The notes below the pieces were generated by a model. That model saw only the letters and a program-made list of their open reading frames with translations. It made no database searches and was not told the DNA's origin. Of a stretch of 64,000 nucleotides of DNA, positions 1-9,006 are shown piece by piece (position 1 is the stretch's first letter; each line of letters begins with the position of its first letter). The translations under genes were made by a program, and so were the position numbers. The DNA lies in contig NC_009706.1 of NCBI RefSeq assembly GCF_000016505.1, positions 1,426,001-1,490,000 on the forward strand, read 5' to 3'. The stretch comes from Clostridium kluyveri DSM 555 (GTDB lineage: Bacteria > Bacillota > Clostridia > Clostridiales > Clostridiaceae).

Positions 1-1031
1 TGAAAAGATAAATTATAAAGCAAGAAACTTATTATAGAGCATATAGTTCCCTGAAGTACTTTTCCAATTACATATTTTTTCATGGATATTTTAAATTTAT
101 AAGTAAAGGAGTAAACCTGAAATATAATACAAATACCACTAAAGGTAAATAAAAAACCTATAATTATAAGTTTTAAAGTAATGGAAGCAGCAGAAGATGA
201 TATAAGGTTACACCCATTTGTCATTTCTATTACTCCAAGTAAAGTACCTTCTACTATGTCTTTGGGAATCCCTATTATATTTGAAATTCTATACACTAGG
301 GAATGAAATAAGAGATTGTGTTTTAAAATATTATCAATTACAGAAAACATAATTATAAATCCACCTATGGATATACAAGTTGTCAGAGAATTTTCTATGC
401 TTTTTTTGATAGATGTTCCCATATTTTCATGAACATAGTTATGGGTTTTATTTGAGTCGTAATTTTTATAAGATTTTCCCGCAGGTAGTAAAAGTCCCAT
501 GACAATACAGGACAAAAAGTTGGATAATAGCAATATGTAGCCTATAAAGGAATTTTTAAGCATGGATATTCCTACAGAACCCACTATAAATATAGGACTT
601 GCATTAGAGGCTATGTTTAAAAGTCTTTCGCAGGTAAAAGAATCTATTATGTTTTTTTCATATAGTTCACAGGCGTATTTAGCACCTAGAGGATAACCGC
701 AGAGCGTACTTATTATTACTACAAAGCTGCAACTTACAGGAAGTTTAAGTGGCTTGCACAAGATTTTCCCTATTAATTTGGAATATATATTTATTCCATC
801 GTAACATAGGATTATATTACACACAACTAAAAATGAAAACAGGGATGGAAATACCTTGTAAAAAAACAAGGAACTTCCCATGATTACTCCATCTATACAT
901 AGCTTTGGGGCCGTTATAATTTGTACTATTAAAATTGAGCAAATTATAGTTACAATTAAATTTGTGTTCTTAAATAAAATATATAAAAGAATTATTATTG
1001 CACATATTAAAAAATAAAGTAAAAATTCCAA
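1..1031 (-). CDS. ylbJ: Sporulation integral membrane protein YlbJ (partial, C-terminus beyond left edge)
   Basis: An open frame runs from a TTG codon near 1031 to the left edge without a stop, giving about 343 residues. The product is strongly hydrophobic with many membrane segments. It carries two stretches typical of the YlbJ/nucleoside-recognition (Gate) family: an N-A-S-P-I-F-I-V-G-S-V-G stretch mid-protein and an E-M-T-N-G-C-N motif nearer the C-terminus. YlbJ is known in Bacillus as a sporulation membrane protein; its transport substrate is unknown. The start is uncertain. AAGTAGG sits 9 nt before TTG at 1031, and another TTG at 1037 is too close to it. The gene lies 88 bp downstream of tmcAL on the same strand, the ylbM-ylbJ neighbourhood known in Firmicutes. 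Confidence 0.85.
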   Translation of the reverse strand, partial: MEFLLYFLICAIIILLYILFKNTNLIVTIICSILIVQIITAPKLCIDGVIMGSSLFFYKVFPSLFSFLVVCNIILCYDGINIYSKLIGKILCKPLKLPVSCSFVVIISTLCGYPLGAKYACELYEKNIIDSFTCERLLNIASNASPIFIVGSVGISMLKNSFIGYILLLSNFLSCIVMGLLLPAGKSYKNYDSNKTHNYVHENMGTSIKKSIENSLTTCISIGGFIIMFSVIDNILKHNLLFHSLVYRISNIIGIPKDIVEGTLLGVIEMTNGCNLISSSAASITLKLIIIGFLFTFSGICIIFQVYSFTYKFKISMKKYVIGKVLQGTICSIISFLLYNLSF

Positions 1032-1119
1032 AGTCAATCGCCTACTTTCTAAATACAAAAACTTTAATAAATATAACATATGATTTAGTAAAGTATATTT
1101 ATTAAGCAGGCTACTTATT

Positions 1120-2346
1120 CTAAATTTTATCTATTATAAGTGGACTTGAAATATAATCTTGATTGAAGGCTATATTTTTATTTAAAAGACTATAGCCTTT
1201 CGTAGCCATAAGATCTAACTTTAACATATCATTTGCATTTTTAGGGAGTTTTGTATATACAGGTATGGAGGAATTTTGTTTTATTTTTTTTAATATTTCC
1301 ATACCTTTATTGTTAAATCCTAAAACTCTTGCATAAGGGCATCTATTTTTTCTTAAAACTTTTGTATCTAAATTTTCAAATCCCAAAAAAAACTGACATA
1401 GAATTCTGCTTATACGGCTGTAAGCATATCGTTTGGTTTTAGCATAATTTATAATTTGGTCATAGGAAGAAGCATTTTTTAAAGCACTTTCTATTCTATT
1501 TTCAAGTCCCTCAGATACATCAGGTAAATATTTTATATTTTTTCCATAAAATAAATTTTTATATTTTAAATAAGGTAATAGAGAATCTTCAAAAGTAAAT
1601 CTATAATTGGAGTGACTTAAATCCTTTAAAATACATAGTATATTATAGGGCAAAGCTTTTTCTAGTTCCTGTAGAGAATTATTTTCTTTTAAAAAATTGC
1701 GAATGGAAGTAGCACTTGAAAAGCGGTTGTTTATATATGTACTGTTATATGAATTTCCGATTCTTTTTATGGAAACAGGATTAATAGTACTTTTAAGTCT
1801 TGCCAGGCTCTTACAGTATTCTATTGCCAGTATATTGTTAGGTAAATGAAGCATTTCTGTTATACTGTTATTTTTAAGAGAATATCTATGGCAAAGAAAT
1901 TCTTTTAAAGCATTCCCACGGGCAGAAGCATAGGACATACCCTGATGTAGTCTTTCTTTTAGAGTCAACTTCAATTCTTCTGGTTCTTCATATAGAATTT
2001 TGCCCATAAGAGTGAGCAATTTAATATCTTCACACTCACTGCCAAAGCATAAGTTTTTCACTACTCCTAAGTTTTCCAAGAGACTTACAGCCCCGTAGGC
2101 AAAAAATTCTGCAGAGGATAAACTATATAAAGCTGGAAGTTCTAGTACTAAATCAACTCCGTTTAAAAGAGCCATTTTAGTTTTGTTCCATTTATCCACT
2201 ATAGAGGGAGCCCCTCTTTGTACAAAATTTCCGCTTATTACAGCAATGATGCCTTCACAGTTTGTTAGGGATCTTGTTTTTTTAATATGATATTTATGAC
2301 CATTGTGAAAAGGATTATATTCCACTATTATACCGGTTATTTTCAT
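1120..2346 (-). CDS. tmcAL: tRNA(Met) cytidine acetate ligase TmcAL (YlbM)
   Basis: This 408-residue protein opens with the nucleotidyltransferase-like signature G-I-I-V-E-Y-N-P-F-H-N-G-H, whose HNGH is the HxGH-type ATP-binding motif of the TmcAL family. A second family element, S-G-N-F-V-Q-R-G-x-P, follows near residue 40. Family knowledge: TmcAL uses acetate and ATP to acetylate the wobble cytidine of elongator tRNA(Met), replacing TmcA in many Firmicutes. The length fits the family (about 400). A ribosome binding site (AAAGGAACTTTAGC on the minus strand) precedes ATG. It is transcribed away from pta; the 207-bp gap between them should hold divergent promoters. Confidence 0.93.
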   Translation of the reverse strand: MKITGIIVEYNPFHNGHKYHIKKTRSLTNCEGIIAVISGNFVQRGAPSIVDKWNKTKMALLNGVDLVLELPALYSLSSAEFFAYGAVSLLENLGVVKNLCFGSECEDIKLLTLMGKILYEEPEELKLTLKERLHQGMSYASARGNALKEFLCHRYSLKNNSITEMLHLPNNILAIEYCKSLARLKSTINPVSIKRIGNSYNSTYINNRFSSATSIRNFLKENNSLQELEKALPYNILCILKDLSHSNYRFTFEDSLLPYLKYKNLFYGKNIKYLPDVSEGLENRIESALKNASSYDQIINYAKTKRYAYSRISRILCQFFLGFENLDTKVLRKNRCPYARVLGFNNKGMEILKKIKQNSSIPVYTKLPKNANDMLKLDLMATKGYSLLNKNIAFNQDYISSPLIIDKI

Positions 2347-2471
2347 ATGCTAAAGTTCCTTTCTTTGGTATTTACACTAATATTATATCAATAAGATTTT
2401 GTTTATTATAAATATTTTATATAAAATGTTAAAAAAATAATTATAAAATATTAAAATTAGATAATTTTCCA

Positions 2472-2501
2472 TTGAAAAATATAGGTAAAAAGGATTATAG
2501 T
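2472..2501 (+). promoter_or_regulatory. Sigma-A-type promoter for pta
   Basis: TTGAAA at 2472-2477 and TATAGT at 2496-2501 are separated by 18 bp and lie about 50 bp before the pta start. The fit is good; the region is AT-rich, so some chance match is possible. Confidence 0.6.
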
Positions 2502-2553
2502 ATAAGTGTATGATTTTAATTATACAATTTTAAATTTGAAAGGAGAATAAAAT

Positions 2554-3555
2554 ATGAAATTAATGGAAAATATTTTTGGTTTAGCCAAAGCAGATAAGAA
2601 AAAAATTGTTTTGGCAGAAGGAGAAGAAGAAAGGAACATTAGAGCTTCCGAAGAAATAATAAGGGATGGTATTGCAGATATAATTTTAGTAGGAAGTGAA
2701 AGTGTAATAAAAGAGAATGCAGCTAAATTTGGGGTTAACTTAGCTGGAGTGGAAATAGTAGATCCTGAAACTTCAAGTAAAACTGCAGGCTATGCCAATG
2801 CTTTTTATGAAATTAGAAAGAATAAAGGAGTTACACTGGAAAAAGCAGATAAAATAGTTAGAGATCCTATATATTTTGCAACAATGATGGTGAAACTTGG
2901 AGATGCAGATGGTTTAGTTTCAGGTGCAATACATACAACGGGAGATCTTTTGAGACCAGGACTTCAAATAGTGAAGACAGTTCCAGGTGCTTCTGTGGTT
3001 TCCAGTGTATTTTTAATGAGTGTACCAGATTGTGAATATGGAGAAGATGGATTCTTGTTATTTGCTGATTGTGCTGTAAATGTATGTCCTACTGCTGAAG
3101 AATTATCTTCAATTGCAATAACTACAGCAGAAACTGCAAAAAATTTGTGTAAAATAGAACCAAGAGTTGCCATGCTTTCATTTTCTACTATGGGAAGTGC
3201 TAGTCATGAATTGGTAGATAAAGTTACAAAAGCAACAAAACTTGCTAAAGAAGCTAGACCTGATTTGGATATAGATGGAGAACTTCAATTGGATGCTTCC
3301 CTAGTAAAAAAAGTTGCAGACTTAAAAGCTCCGGGCAGTAAAGTGGCAGGAAAAGCCAATGTACTTATATTCCCTGATATACAAGCAGGAAATATAGGAT
3401 ATAAGTTAGTTCAAAGATTTGCAAAAGCTGAGGCTATAGGACCTATATGTCAGGGATTTGCAAAGCCTATAAATGATTTATCAAGAGGCTGCAGCGTTGA
3501 TGATATAGTAAAGGTAGTGGCTGTAACTGCAGTTCAAGCACAGGCACAGGGTTAG
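2554..3555 (+). CDS. pta: Phosphate acetyltransferase
   Basis: The enzyme converts acetyl-CoA and phosphate to acetyl phosphate and CoA, the first step of acetate and ATP formation in clostridia. The 333-residue length matches the short, catalytic-domain-only Pta type. Family stretches are present: the early V-L-A-E-G-E-E-E-R segment, the D-G-L-V-S-G-A-x-H-T-T-G-D segment near residue 115, and C-terminal F-P-D-x-Q-A-G-N-I-G-Y-K near 275. A strong GAAAGGAG site lies just before ATG and a promoter-like pair lies upstream. ackA follows in the same direction but only after about 0.9 kb, so a tight pta-ackA operon is not evident. Phosphate butyryltransferase is a relative, but the sequence reads as Pta. 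Confidence 0.96.
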   Translation: MKLMENIFGLAKADKKKIVLAEGEEERNIRASEEIIRDGIADIILVGSESVIKENAAKFGVNLAGVEIVDPETSSKTAGYANAFYEIRKNKGVTLEKADKIVRDPIYFATMMVKLGDADGLVSGAIHTTGDLLRPGLQIVKTVPGASVVSSVFLMSVPDCEYGEDGFLLFADCAVNVCPTAEELSSIAITTAETAKNLCKIEPRVAMLSFSTMGSASHELVDKVTKATKLAKEARPDLDIDGELQLDASLVKKVADLKAPGSKVAGKANVLIFPDIQAGNIGYKLVQRFAKAEAIGPICQGFAKPINDLSRGCSVDDIVKVVAVTAVQAQAQG

Positions 3556-4452
3556 AATTTATATATAGAATTATATAGAAGATTAATTATTTAAAGAAGA
3601 ATAAGCTGTCACTTTGTGGTATAATAAAATTCAACAAAGGATAGCTTATATAAAAAATGATGAAAGCAAGACAGGGTTATATGAAAAATTAAAGTACATA
3701 TTTTATGAAAATTAAAATGCAGAGTATTTAGAGTCAAAAACTTTTAAATAGTTTGCGTTTATATATTGTATAGATTCTATAAATTTTGTTACAATATTAG
3801 ATAATGAAAATAGATTTTATATGCTAAAGTTATATAAATAATAAATAGTTGTATAATTTATCATTTATGGTTAAAATAATATTAGTATATATTTTACATA
3901 TTGGCACTTGGTGTTTTTGAATCAGTTGTGATTTTTGTGTGCTGGGAATAAATCAATTGTTTTACTAAACTTTTGATATAGGTATCGCTTTCACTTTACT
4001 TAAATTTTTATAAGTAAGTAATGCTTTAACAATCTTACCATTGATAATTTTGGTAAATTTAAAAAACACAGGAAAAGCTTAAGATTTATATATATACGTA
4101 AGTTAATAATTTTATAATAATAAATGTTATAGACTCTATGTTTAAATAAAGTGAACTAAGAATATTATGAGTTTCTTTAATAGGTAAAACTTTGCTCTAG
4201 TATTAGTGTATGATTAATAAATAAATATTATTAATGATATTTATCAACATGAGAAGTGTTTGTTTAATTATGTTTTATAAAAGTTTATGTATGGTATAAA
4301 ATTTTGAATAAACTTGAGTTTTTAAACAAGCATTATTTAAAGTATTTTTAATGAAATTTAAAGGGATGTGAGAACAAGGTTTTTTAATAATTATAAACTT
4401 AGAGGAATTATAACAAGATATAAAGATTAATTTTATTGGGAGGAAAATGTAT
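3556..4452 (+). other. Long gene-free stretch between pta and ackA
   Basis: This ~0.9-kb stretch is very AT-rich and carries no credible gene on either strand. One short open stretch (about 3607-3713, around 35 codons, ending in a K-Y-I-F-Y-E-N segment) looks slightly protein-like. It has no ribosome binding site and no clear start, so it may be a decayed remnant or chance. No strong intrinsic terminator stands out after pta. TATAAA-like -10 candidates occur near 4300 upstream of ackA, without a convincing -35. Pta and ackA are usually adjacent in clostridia, so this gap is notable. Confidence 0.6.
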
Positions 4453-5670
4453 ATGAAAATATTGGAAGTAAATTGTGGAAGCTCATCTTTAAAATATCAA
4501 TTAATAGATATGGAAGATGAAAAAGTTTTGGCAAAGGGCCTTGTGGAAAGGATAGGGATAGATGGTTCCATTTTAACTCATAAAGTTAATGGTGAAAAAC
4601 ATGTGGTAAGTGAACCTATAAAAGATCATAGGGTAGCTGTAAAATTGGTATTAGAGGCTCTTGTAGATAAACAACATGGTGTAATAAAGGATATGTCTGA
4701 AATATCTGCTGTAGGACATAGAGTTGTTCATGGAGGCGAACAATATTCAGATGCAGTTATTATAGATGATAAAGTTATGGAATCTTTAAAGGACTGCAGT
4801 AAATTGGCACCACTGCATAATCCACCTAATATAATAGGAATAAATGCTTGTAAGGCAATAATGCCTAATACTCCTATGGTAGCAGTATTTGATACGGCTT
4901 TCCATCATACTATGCCAAAATATGCATATATTTATCCACTACCTTATGAACTATATGAAAGATATGGAATTAGAAAATATGGATTTCATGGAACTTCCCA
5001 CAGATTTGTATCAGAAGAAGCAGCTAGGCTTATGGGAAAAGACATATCAGAGTTAAAGATAATAACATGTCACTTAGGAAATGGAGCTAGTATTTGTGCT
5101 GTGGATAGAGGAAAGTCAATAGATACAAATATGGGATTTACTCCACTTGCAGGTTTAGCTATGGGAACTAGATGCGGTGACATAGATCCAGCTATAATAC
5201 CATTTCTAACAAATGAAATAGGCATGTCTATAGATGAAATAAGCAATATAATGAACAATAAATCTGGTATACTTGGGATGTCAGGAATAAGCAGTGATTT
5301 TAGAGATGTAGAGGAAATTGCAAGTTTCAAGCATGATAGAAGAGCACAGCTTGCATTAGATGTATTTTATTATAGGGTAAAATCTTTTATAGGTTCTTAT
5401 GTAGCCGTTTTAGATGGAGTAGATGCTATAGTGTTTACAGCAGGTGTAGGAGAAAATTCATCTATTGGTAGAGCTGAAATATGTTCAGGACTTACTTATC
5501 TTGGAATTACTATAGATGAAGAGAAGAATAATATAAGAGGAAAGGCTACAGAAATAACTACTGCAAATTCAAAAACAAAGGTATTCGTAATTCCTACTAA
5601 TGAAGAGCTTGTTATAGCTAGAGATACAAAATTTTTAGTTCAAAAGAAAATTTCACATAAATCCAAATAA
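4453..5670 (+). CDS. ackA: Acetate kinase
   Basis: The enzyme transfers the phosphate of acetyl phosphate to ADP, giving acetate and ATP. At 405 residues it fits the family. Visible signatures are the N-terminal [10 protein letters not shown] phosphate-binding segment, H-R-V-V-H-G-G near residue 90, D-T-A-F-H near 150, G-F-H-G-T-S-H near 180 and H-L-G-N-G-A-S near 210, all part of the ASKHA-fold active site. GGGAGG (4438-4443) lies 3 nt before an ATG at 4447 but 9 nt before the ATG at 4453. I therefore start at 4453, which also gives the usual M-K-I-L-x-V-N-C-G beginning. A long hairpin follows the stop. Confidence 0.97.
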   Translation: MKILEVNCGSSSLKYQLIDMEDEKVLAKGLVERIGIDGSILTHKVNGEKHVVSEPIKDHRVAVKLVLEALVDKQHGVIKDMSEISAVGHRVVHGGEQYSDAVIIDDKVMESLKDCSKLAPLHNPPNIIGINACKAIMPNTPMVAVFDTAFHHTMPKYAYIYPLPYELYERYGIRKYGFHGTSHRFVSEEAARLMGKDISELKIITCHLGNGASICAVDRGKSIDTNMGFTPLAGLAMGTRCGDIDPAIIPFLTNEIGMSIDEISNIMNNKSGILGMSGISSDFRDVEEIASFKHDRRAQLALDVFYYRVKSFIGSYVAVLDGVDAIVFTAGVGENSSIGRAEICSGLTYLGITIDEEKNNIRGKATEITTANSKTKVFVIPTNEELVIARDTKFLVQKKISHKSK

Positions 5671-5701
5671 TAAATATAATAAGTTTTTAAGGCCATTTAA
5701 A

Positions 5702-5741
5702 GATAATAACAGAGTAAATTTTAGTTTATTCTGTTATTATC
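5702..5741 (+). terminator. Hairpin after ackA, probable terminator
   Basis: The arms GATAATAACAGAGTAAA and TTTATTCTGTTATTATC pair over 17 bp with one G-U pair around a 6-nt loop. No long T-run follows, so termination efficiency is uncertain; it may act in either direction or protect the 3' end. Confidence 0.65.
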
Positions 5742-5758
5742 CATATTAGAATAATAAC

Positions 5759-5787
5759 TTGACTTTTTAAGGTTACCTTTATATAAT
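5759..5787 (+). promoter_or_regulatory. Sigma-A promoter for yceD-rpmF
   Basis: TTGACT (5759-5764) and a perfect TATAAT (5782-5787) are separated by 17 bp, 31 bp before the yceD start. Confidence 0.8.
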
Positions 5788-5818
5788 AGGTTGTGGCTAA
5801 TGTATAGAGGTGAGTATT

Positions 5819-6322
5819 GTGGAGCTAAATATATCAGAATTGTTAAAAGAAAAAAAAGCTGAAAGAAAACTCGATCTTATAATACAAGAAGATGGGCTTT
5901 ATGATGGTATGGAATATATTAAATTATTACGCCCCATAAGTTTTGTTGGGATTTTAAGTAAGTTAGAAAATGATTTTACATTAAAGGGAAAAGTTCAAGG
6001 AGTATTAGAGCTTATTTGTTCCAGATGTATTGAAAAATTTCCCTATGAATTGGATATTACCATTGTTGAAAAGTTTACAAATGTTTACAAAGAAGATGAA
6101 GATGATGAAACCATATTTATAGAGGATAATGTTATAGATATTTCCCAAGTAGTACAAAATAACATTATATTAACCTTGCCCATAAAAAGACTTTGCAAAC
6201 AGAATTGTAAAGGGTTATGTCAGCAGTGCGGCACTAATTTAAATAAGTTCAAATGCCAGTGTAAAAACCATGATATTGATCTAAGATTAGCAAAGCTAAA
6301 GGATATGTTCTTCACTGATTAA
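5819..6322 (+). CDS. YceD/DUF177 family protein (large-subunit rRNA-associated)
   Basis: This 167-residue protein belongs to the YceD/DUF177 family. It has a conserved C-S-R-C pair around residue 70 and a C-terminal cluster K-R-L-C-K-x-x-C-K-G-L-C-x-x-C-G-x-N, which suggests metal binding. In E. coli and plants the family is linked to 23S rRNA accumulation; the exact activity is unsettled. A GTG at 5810 sits inside the AGAGGTGA ribosome binding site, so I start at the GTG at 5819, 5 nt after it. rpmF follows after 13 bp, the universal yceD-rpmF pairing, so the two are almost certainly co-transcribed from the promoter just upstream. Confidence 0.9.
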   Translation: MELNISELLKEKKAERKLDLIIQEDGLYDGMEYIKLLRPISFVGILSKLENDFTLKGKVQGVLELICSRCIEKFPYELDITIVEKFTNVYKEDEDDETIFIEDNVIDISQVVQNNIILTLPIKRLCKQNCKGLCQQCGTNLNKFKCQCKNHDIDLRLAKLKDMFFTD

Positions 6323-6335
6323 GGAGGTGTTTACT

Positions 6336-6518
6336 GTGGGAAATCCAGCCAGAAAATTCTCAAGAGCAAGAAGAGACTCAAGAAGAGCACAAACTTTTAA
6401 GTTAAGTGCGCCACAATTAGTTGAGTGTCCTCAGTGTCATGAAATGAAACTTGCCCATAGAGTGTGCAAGATTTGCGGATATTATAAAGGTAAAGAAGTT
6501 GTTTTAACTGAAAATTAG
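6336..6518 (+). CDS. rpmF: 50S ribosomal protein L32
   Basis: This 60-residue basic protein begins [13 protein letters not shown] and carries the zinc-ribbon cysteines C-P-Q-C and C-K-I-C, the form of L32 that binds zinc. The start is the GTG at 6336, 8 nt after AAGGAGGTG; the earlier in-frame GTG at 6327 lies inside that site. It is the last gene of the yceD-rpmF unit, followed by a terminator hairpin. Confidence 0.97.
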   Translation: MGNPARKFSRARRDSRRAQTFKLSAPQLVECPQCHEMKLAHRVCKICGYYKGKEVVLTEN

Positions 6519-6547
6519 TAAAACTGCTAATAAATCTTACATAAGAA

Positions 6548-6610
6548 TCCCATCCTGTTGTTTTATTTTATTTATAATTTACTGTGATAAAACAATTTGA
6601 TGGGCTTTTT
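6548..6610 (+). terminator. Terminator after rpmF
   Basis: CCCATC with TTGTTTTAT pairs with ATAAAACAA and GATGGG across a small internal loop and an AT-rich apical loop. CTTTTTAT follows directly. It ends the yceD-rpmF transcript. Confidence 0.7.
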
Positions 6611-6623
6611 ATGGTTTAATATG

Positions 6624-6652
6624 TTTCAAGTAGAGATATCTTATGGTATAAT
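6624..6652 (+). promoter_or_regulatory. Probable promoter for plsX
   Basis: A perfect TATAAT (6647-6652) has only a weak -35 (TTTCAA, 6624-6629) at 17 bp. It follows the rpmF terminator and is the best candidate for plsX, 83 bp downstream. No FapR-type operator was recognised. Confidence 0.45.
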
Positions 6653-6734
6653 GTTAATATTTAATTTTAGTTCCAATAATATGTGAAAATTAAAATGTGT
6701 ATACCACTAACATTTAAGGATGTGAAATAAGATT

Positions 6735-7739
6735 ATGATAATTGCTGTGGATGGCATGGGAGGAGACTTTGCACCTTATGCAGTAGTAGAAGGTATAATT
6801 GAGGCAGTTAAGGAACAGGATATAAATATAATTATAACGGGAAAAAAGGAACTTATTGAAGCAGAATTAAAAAAATATGAATATGAAAGAGAAAAAATAC
6901 GTATTTTAGATACTAGAGAAGTTATAACCACTTCTGAATCTCCAGTAATGGCATTAAGGAGAAAAAAAGATTCAAGTTTAGTTAAGGCTCTTCAACTTGT
7001 AAAGGAAGGAAAGGCAGATGCGGCTATATCCGCGGGAAGTACCGGGGCTCTTATGTCTGGTGCAACCTTGATTGTGGGAAGAATTAAAGGGATAGAAAGA
7101 GTGGCACTTGCACCTATGATACCAGGTAAAAATGGAGCTTTTATGATTATAGATGCAGGGGCTAATGTGGATTGTAAACCCCATTATCTTTTACAGTTTT
7201 CACTTATGGGAAAAATATATTTTGAAAATGTACTTAAAATAAAAGAACCTTCCATAGGCCTTGTAAATATAGGAACAGAAGAAGAAAAAGGCAATGAATT
7301 GACTAAAAATACCTATAAGCTTTTAAAAGATATGGATTTCAATTTTGTGGGCAATGTAGAACCTAGAGAGGCTACAAATGGAGATGTAAACATATTGGTT
7401 TGTGATGGATTTGTAGGGAATACAATTTTAAAAACATATGAAGGAGTATCTTTAAATTTAATTCATATGATAAAAGAGGAAATTATGAAATCAACCACAA
7501 GTAAGCTAGCGGGTGTTTTTTTAAAGCCTGTTTTTAAAAAGATAAAGAGCAGGTTAGACTATTCAGAATATGGAGGCTCTGCTTTTTTAGGCTGCAAGGG
7601 AATATGTGTAAAAGCACATGGGAGTTCTAATGGAAAGGCTTTTAAAAATGCAATAAAACAGGCAGTAATATGTTATGATAATAAAGTTATAGATAAAATA
7701 AAGTTTGAAATAGAAAAAATATATAATAGAGAAGAATAG
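6735..7739 (+). CDS. plsX: Phosphate acyltransferase PlsX
   Basis: PlsX converts acyl-ACP to acyl-phosphate, which PlsY uses to acylate glycerol-3-phosphate in phospholipid synthesis. The 334-residue protein starts [11 protein letters not shown], the family hallmark, and contains [11 protein letters not shown] near residue 97 and V-C-D-G-F-V-G-N near 224. The ribosome binding site AAGGATGTG is imperfect and rather distant. The neighbours rpmF and acpP match the standard rpmF-plsX-acpP order, but the fab genes and fapR often found here are absent. Confidence 0.96.
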   Translation: MIIAVDGMGGDFAPYAVVEGIIEAVKEQDINIIITGKKELIEAELKKYEYEREKIRILDTREVITTSESPVMALRRKKDSSLVKALQLVKEGKADAAISAGSTGALMSGATLIVGRIKGIERVALAPMIPGKNGAFMIIDAGANVDCKPHYLLQFSLMGKIYFENVLKIKEPSIGLVNIGTEEEKGNELTKNTYKLLKDMDFNFVGNVEPREATNGDVNILVCDGFVGNTILKTYEGVSLNLIHMIKEEIMKSTTSKLAGVFLKPVFKKIKSRLDYSEYGGSAFLGCKGICVKAHGSSNGKAFKNAIKQAVICYDNKVIDKIKFEIEKIYNREE

Positions 7740-7809
7740 TGTTATAGTAAAAATAATTATAAATATATGGAAATAAAATAATTGGTCATTTATTTAGTAA
7801 TAGTTGTTG

Positions 7810-7838
7810 TTGACGGTATGTAAGTTATATAATATTAT
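7810..7838 (+). promoter_or_regulatory. Sigma-A promoter for acpP
   Basis: TTGACG (7810-7815) and TATTAT (7833-7838) are 17 bp apart, 31 bp before the acpP start. Acyl carrier protein therefore probably has its own transcript. Confidence 0.7.
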
Positions 7839-7869
7839 TTATGTATAAAAATTTTTTGGAGGTAAAATT

Positions 7870-8103
7870 ATGATTTTTGAAAAGATACAGAAAATAATAT
7901 CCGAACAGTTGGGTATAGATTCAGAGGAAATAAATTTGGAATCATCTTTTATTGACGATTTAGGTGCAGATTCACTTGATATAGTTGAATTAATAATGGC
8001 TGTAGAAACAGAGTTTGATCTAGAAATACCTGATGAAGAAGCGGAAAAGGTGAAAATAGTAGGAGATGTAGTTGATTACATAAAAGCTCATACTGAGGAA
8101 TAG
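7870..8103 (+). CDS. acpP: Acyl carrier protein
   Basis: This 77-residue acidic protein has the phosphopantetheine attachment site [11 protein letters not shown]; the serine near residue 37 carries the prosthetic group. It holds growing acyl chains for fatty acid synthesis and feeds PlsX, encoded just upstream. The start follows TTGGAGG at good spacing. It is flanked by its own promoter and terminator, suiting a small, highly expressed protein. Confidence 0.97.
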   Translation: MIFEKIQKIISEQLGIDSEEINLESSFIDDLGADSLDIVELIMAVETEFDLEIPDEEAEKVKIVGDVVDYIKAHTEE

Positions 8104-8116
8104 CATCAAAAGATAG

Positions 8117-8137
8117 AGTCCCGTTTCATACGGGACT
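8117..8137 (+). terminator. Terminator after acpP
   Basis: AGTCCCGT and ACGGGACT form a perfect 8-bp stem around TTCAT, followed by TTAAATTT. It separates acpP from rnc. Confidence 0.75.
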
Positions 8138-8271
8138 TTAAATTTAAATTTTTCTGTAGGATCAAGTATAATTTGTTAAAGTAAAAGTAAATTTATTCTT
8201 GAATTTGTTCATTAATCTGTTATTTGGATTTTCAACAAACTGAAGAATATATTTCAAGGGAGAAATATAAA

Positions 8272-9006
8272 ATGGAAAAGGTAAATTTTTTTGAAGAAGT
8301 GGAAAAGACATTGAACATATCCTTTAATGATAAGGAATTAATAGATACGGCATTAACGCATAGTTCCTATGCCAATGGAAAAAAAGGAGTAAAATTCAAT
8401 GAGAGGATGGAGTTTTTAGGAGATTCTGTATTGCAGCTTTGTATATCTGAATATTTATTTTTAATATATAAAAGTAAATCAGAAGGAGAACTTACTAAAA
8501 AGAGGTCATTGATAGTTTGTGAAAATTCTCTATATGAGGTAGCTAAAAAATGGAATATCGGTAAATATATAAAAATGAGTAAAGGAGAGGAAATTACTGG
8601 AGGCAGGGAGAGAACCTCAATACTTGCAAATTGTGTTGAAGCTATTATTGCAGCTATTTATATAGATTCTGGATATAAAAAAACAAAACAATTCATAATA
8701 GATAATTTTAAAGATATTATAGAAAAAGCCATAAAGAATCAAATAGTATTGGATTATAAGACCAATCTTCAGGAAATTGTACAGCAAGATGGAGATATAC
8801 ACATAGAATATATGCTTATAAAGTATGAAGGCCCTCCTCATAGACGGAAATTTTATACCAAAGTTTGTGTAGCTAATAATGTGATGGGAAGTGGCGTAGG
8901 GTATACTAAAAAAGAATCTGAACAAAATGCAGCCCAAGATGCTTTAAAAAAATTAAAGAGTGAGGACAAATGGAATAAAGAGGGGATAGATACAAATGAA
9001 AAATAA
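8272..9006 (+). CDS. rnc: Ribonuclease III
   Basis: RNase III cleaves double-stranded RNA in rRNA maturation and mRNA turnover. The 244-residue protein has the catalytic signature N-E-R-M-E-F-L-G-D-S-V-L near residue 43, with its acidic Mg2+ ligands, and a C-terminal double-stranded RNA-binding domain ending in K-K-E-S-E-Q-N-A-A-x-x-A. The frame extends 16 codons upstream to a TTG at 8224 with no ribosome binding site. I prefer the ATG at 8272, which follows AAGGGAG. The 3' end overlaps the next gene by 11 bp, suggesting translational coupling. Confidence 0.95.
   Translation: MEKVNFFEEVEKTLNISFNDKELIDTALTHSSYANGKKGVKFNERMEFLGDSVLQLCISEYLFLIYKSKSEGELTKKRSLIVCENSLYEVAKKWNIGKYIKMSKGEEITGGRERTSILANCVEAIIAAIYIDSGYKKTKQFIIDNFKDIIEKAIKNQIVLDYKTNLQEIVQQDGDIHIEYMLIKYEGPPHRRKFYTKVCVANNVMGSGVGYTKKESEQNAAQDALKKLKSEDKWNKEGIDTNEK

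Noticed and set aside
3607-3713. Short open stretch ending K-Y-I-F-Y-E-N between pta and ackA
   Set aside because: No ATG, no ribosome binding site and only ~35 codons; kept only as a possible relic, not a gene.
8617-8937. Long frame antisense to rnc
   Set aside because: Mirror of the real gene; aromatic-rich, low-complexity product with no ribosome binding site. The same applies to the other antisense frames across the coding regions.
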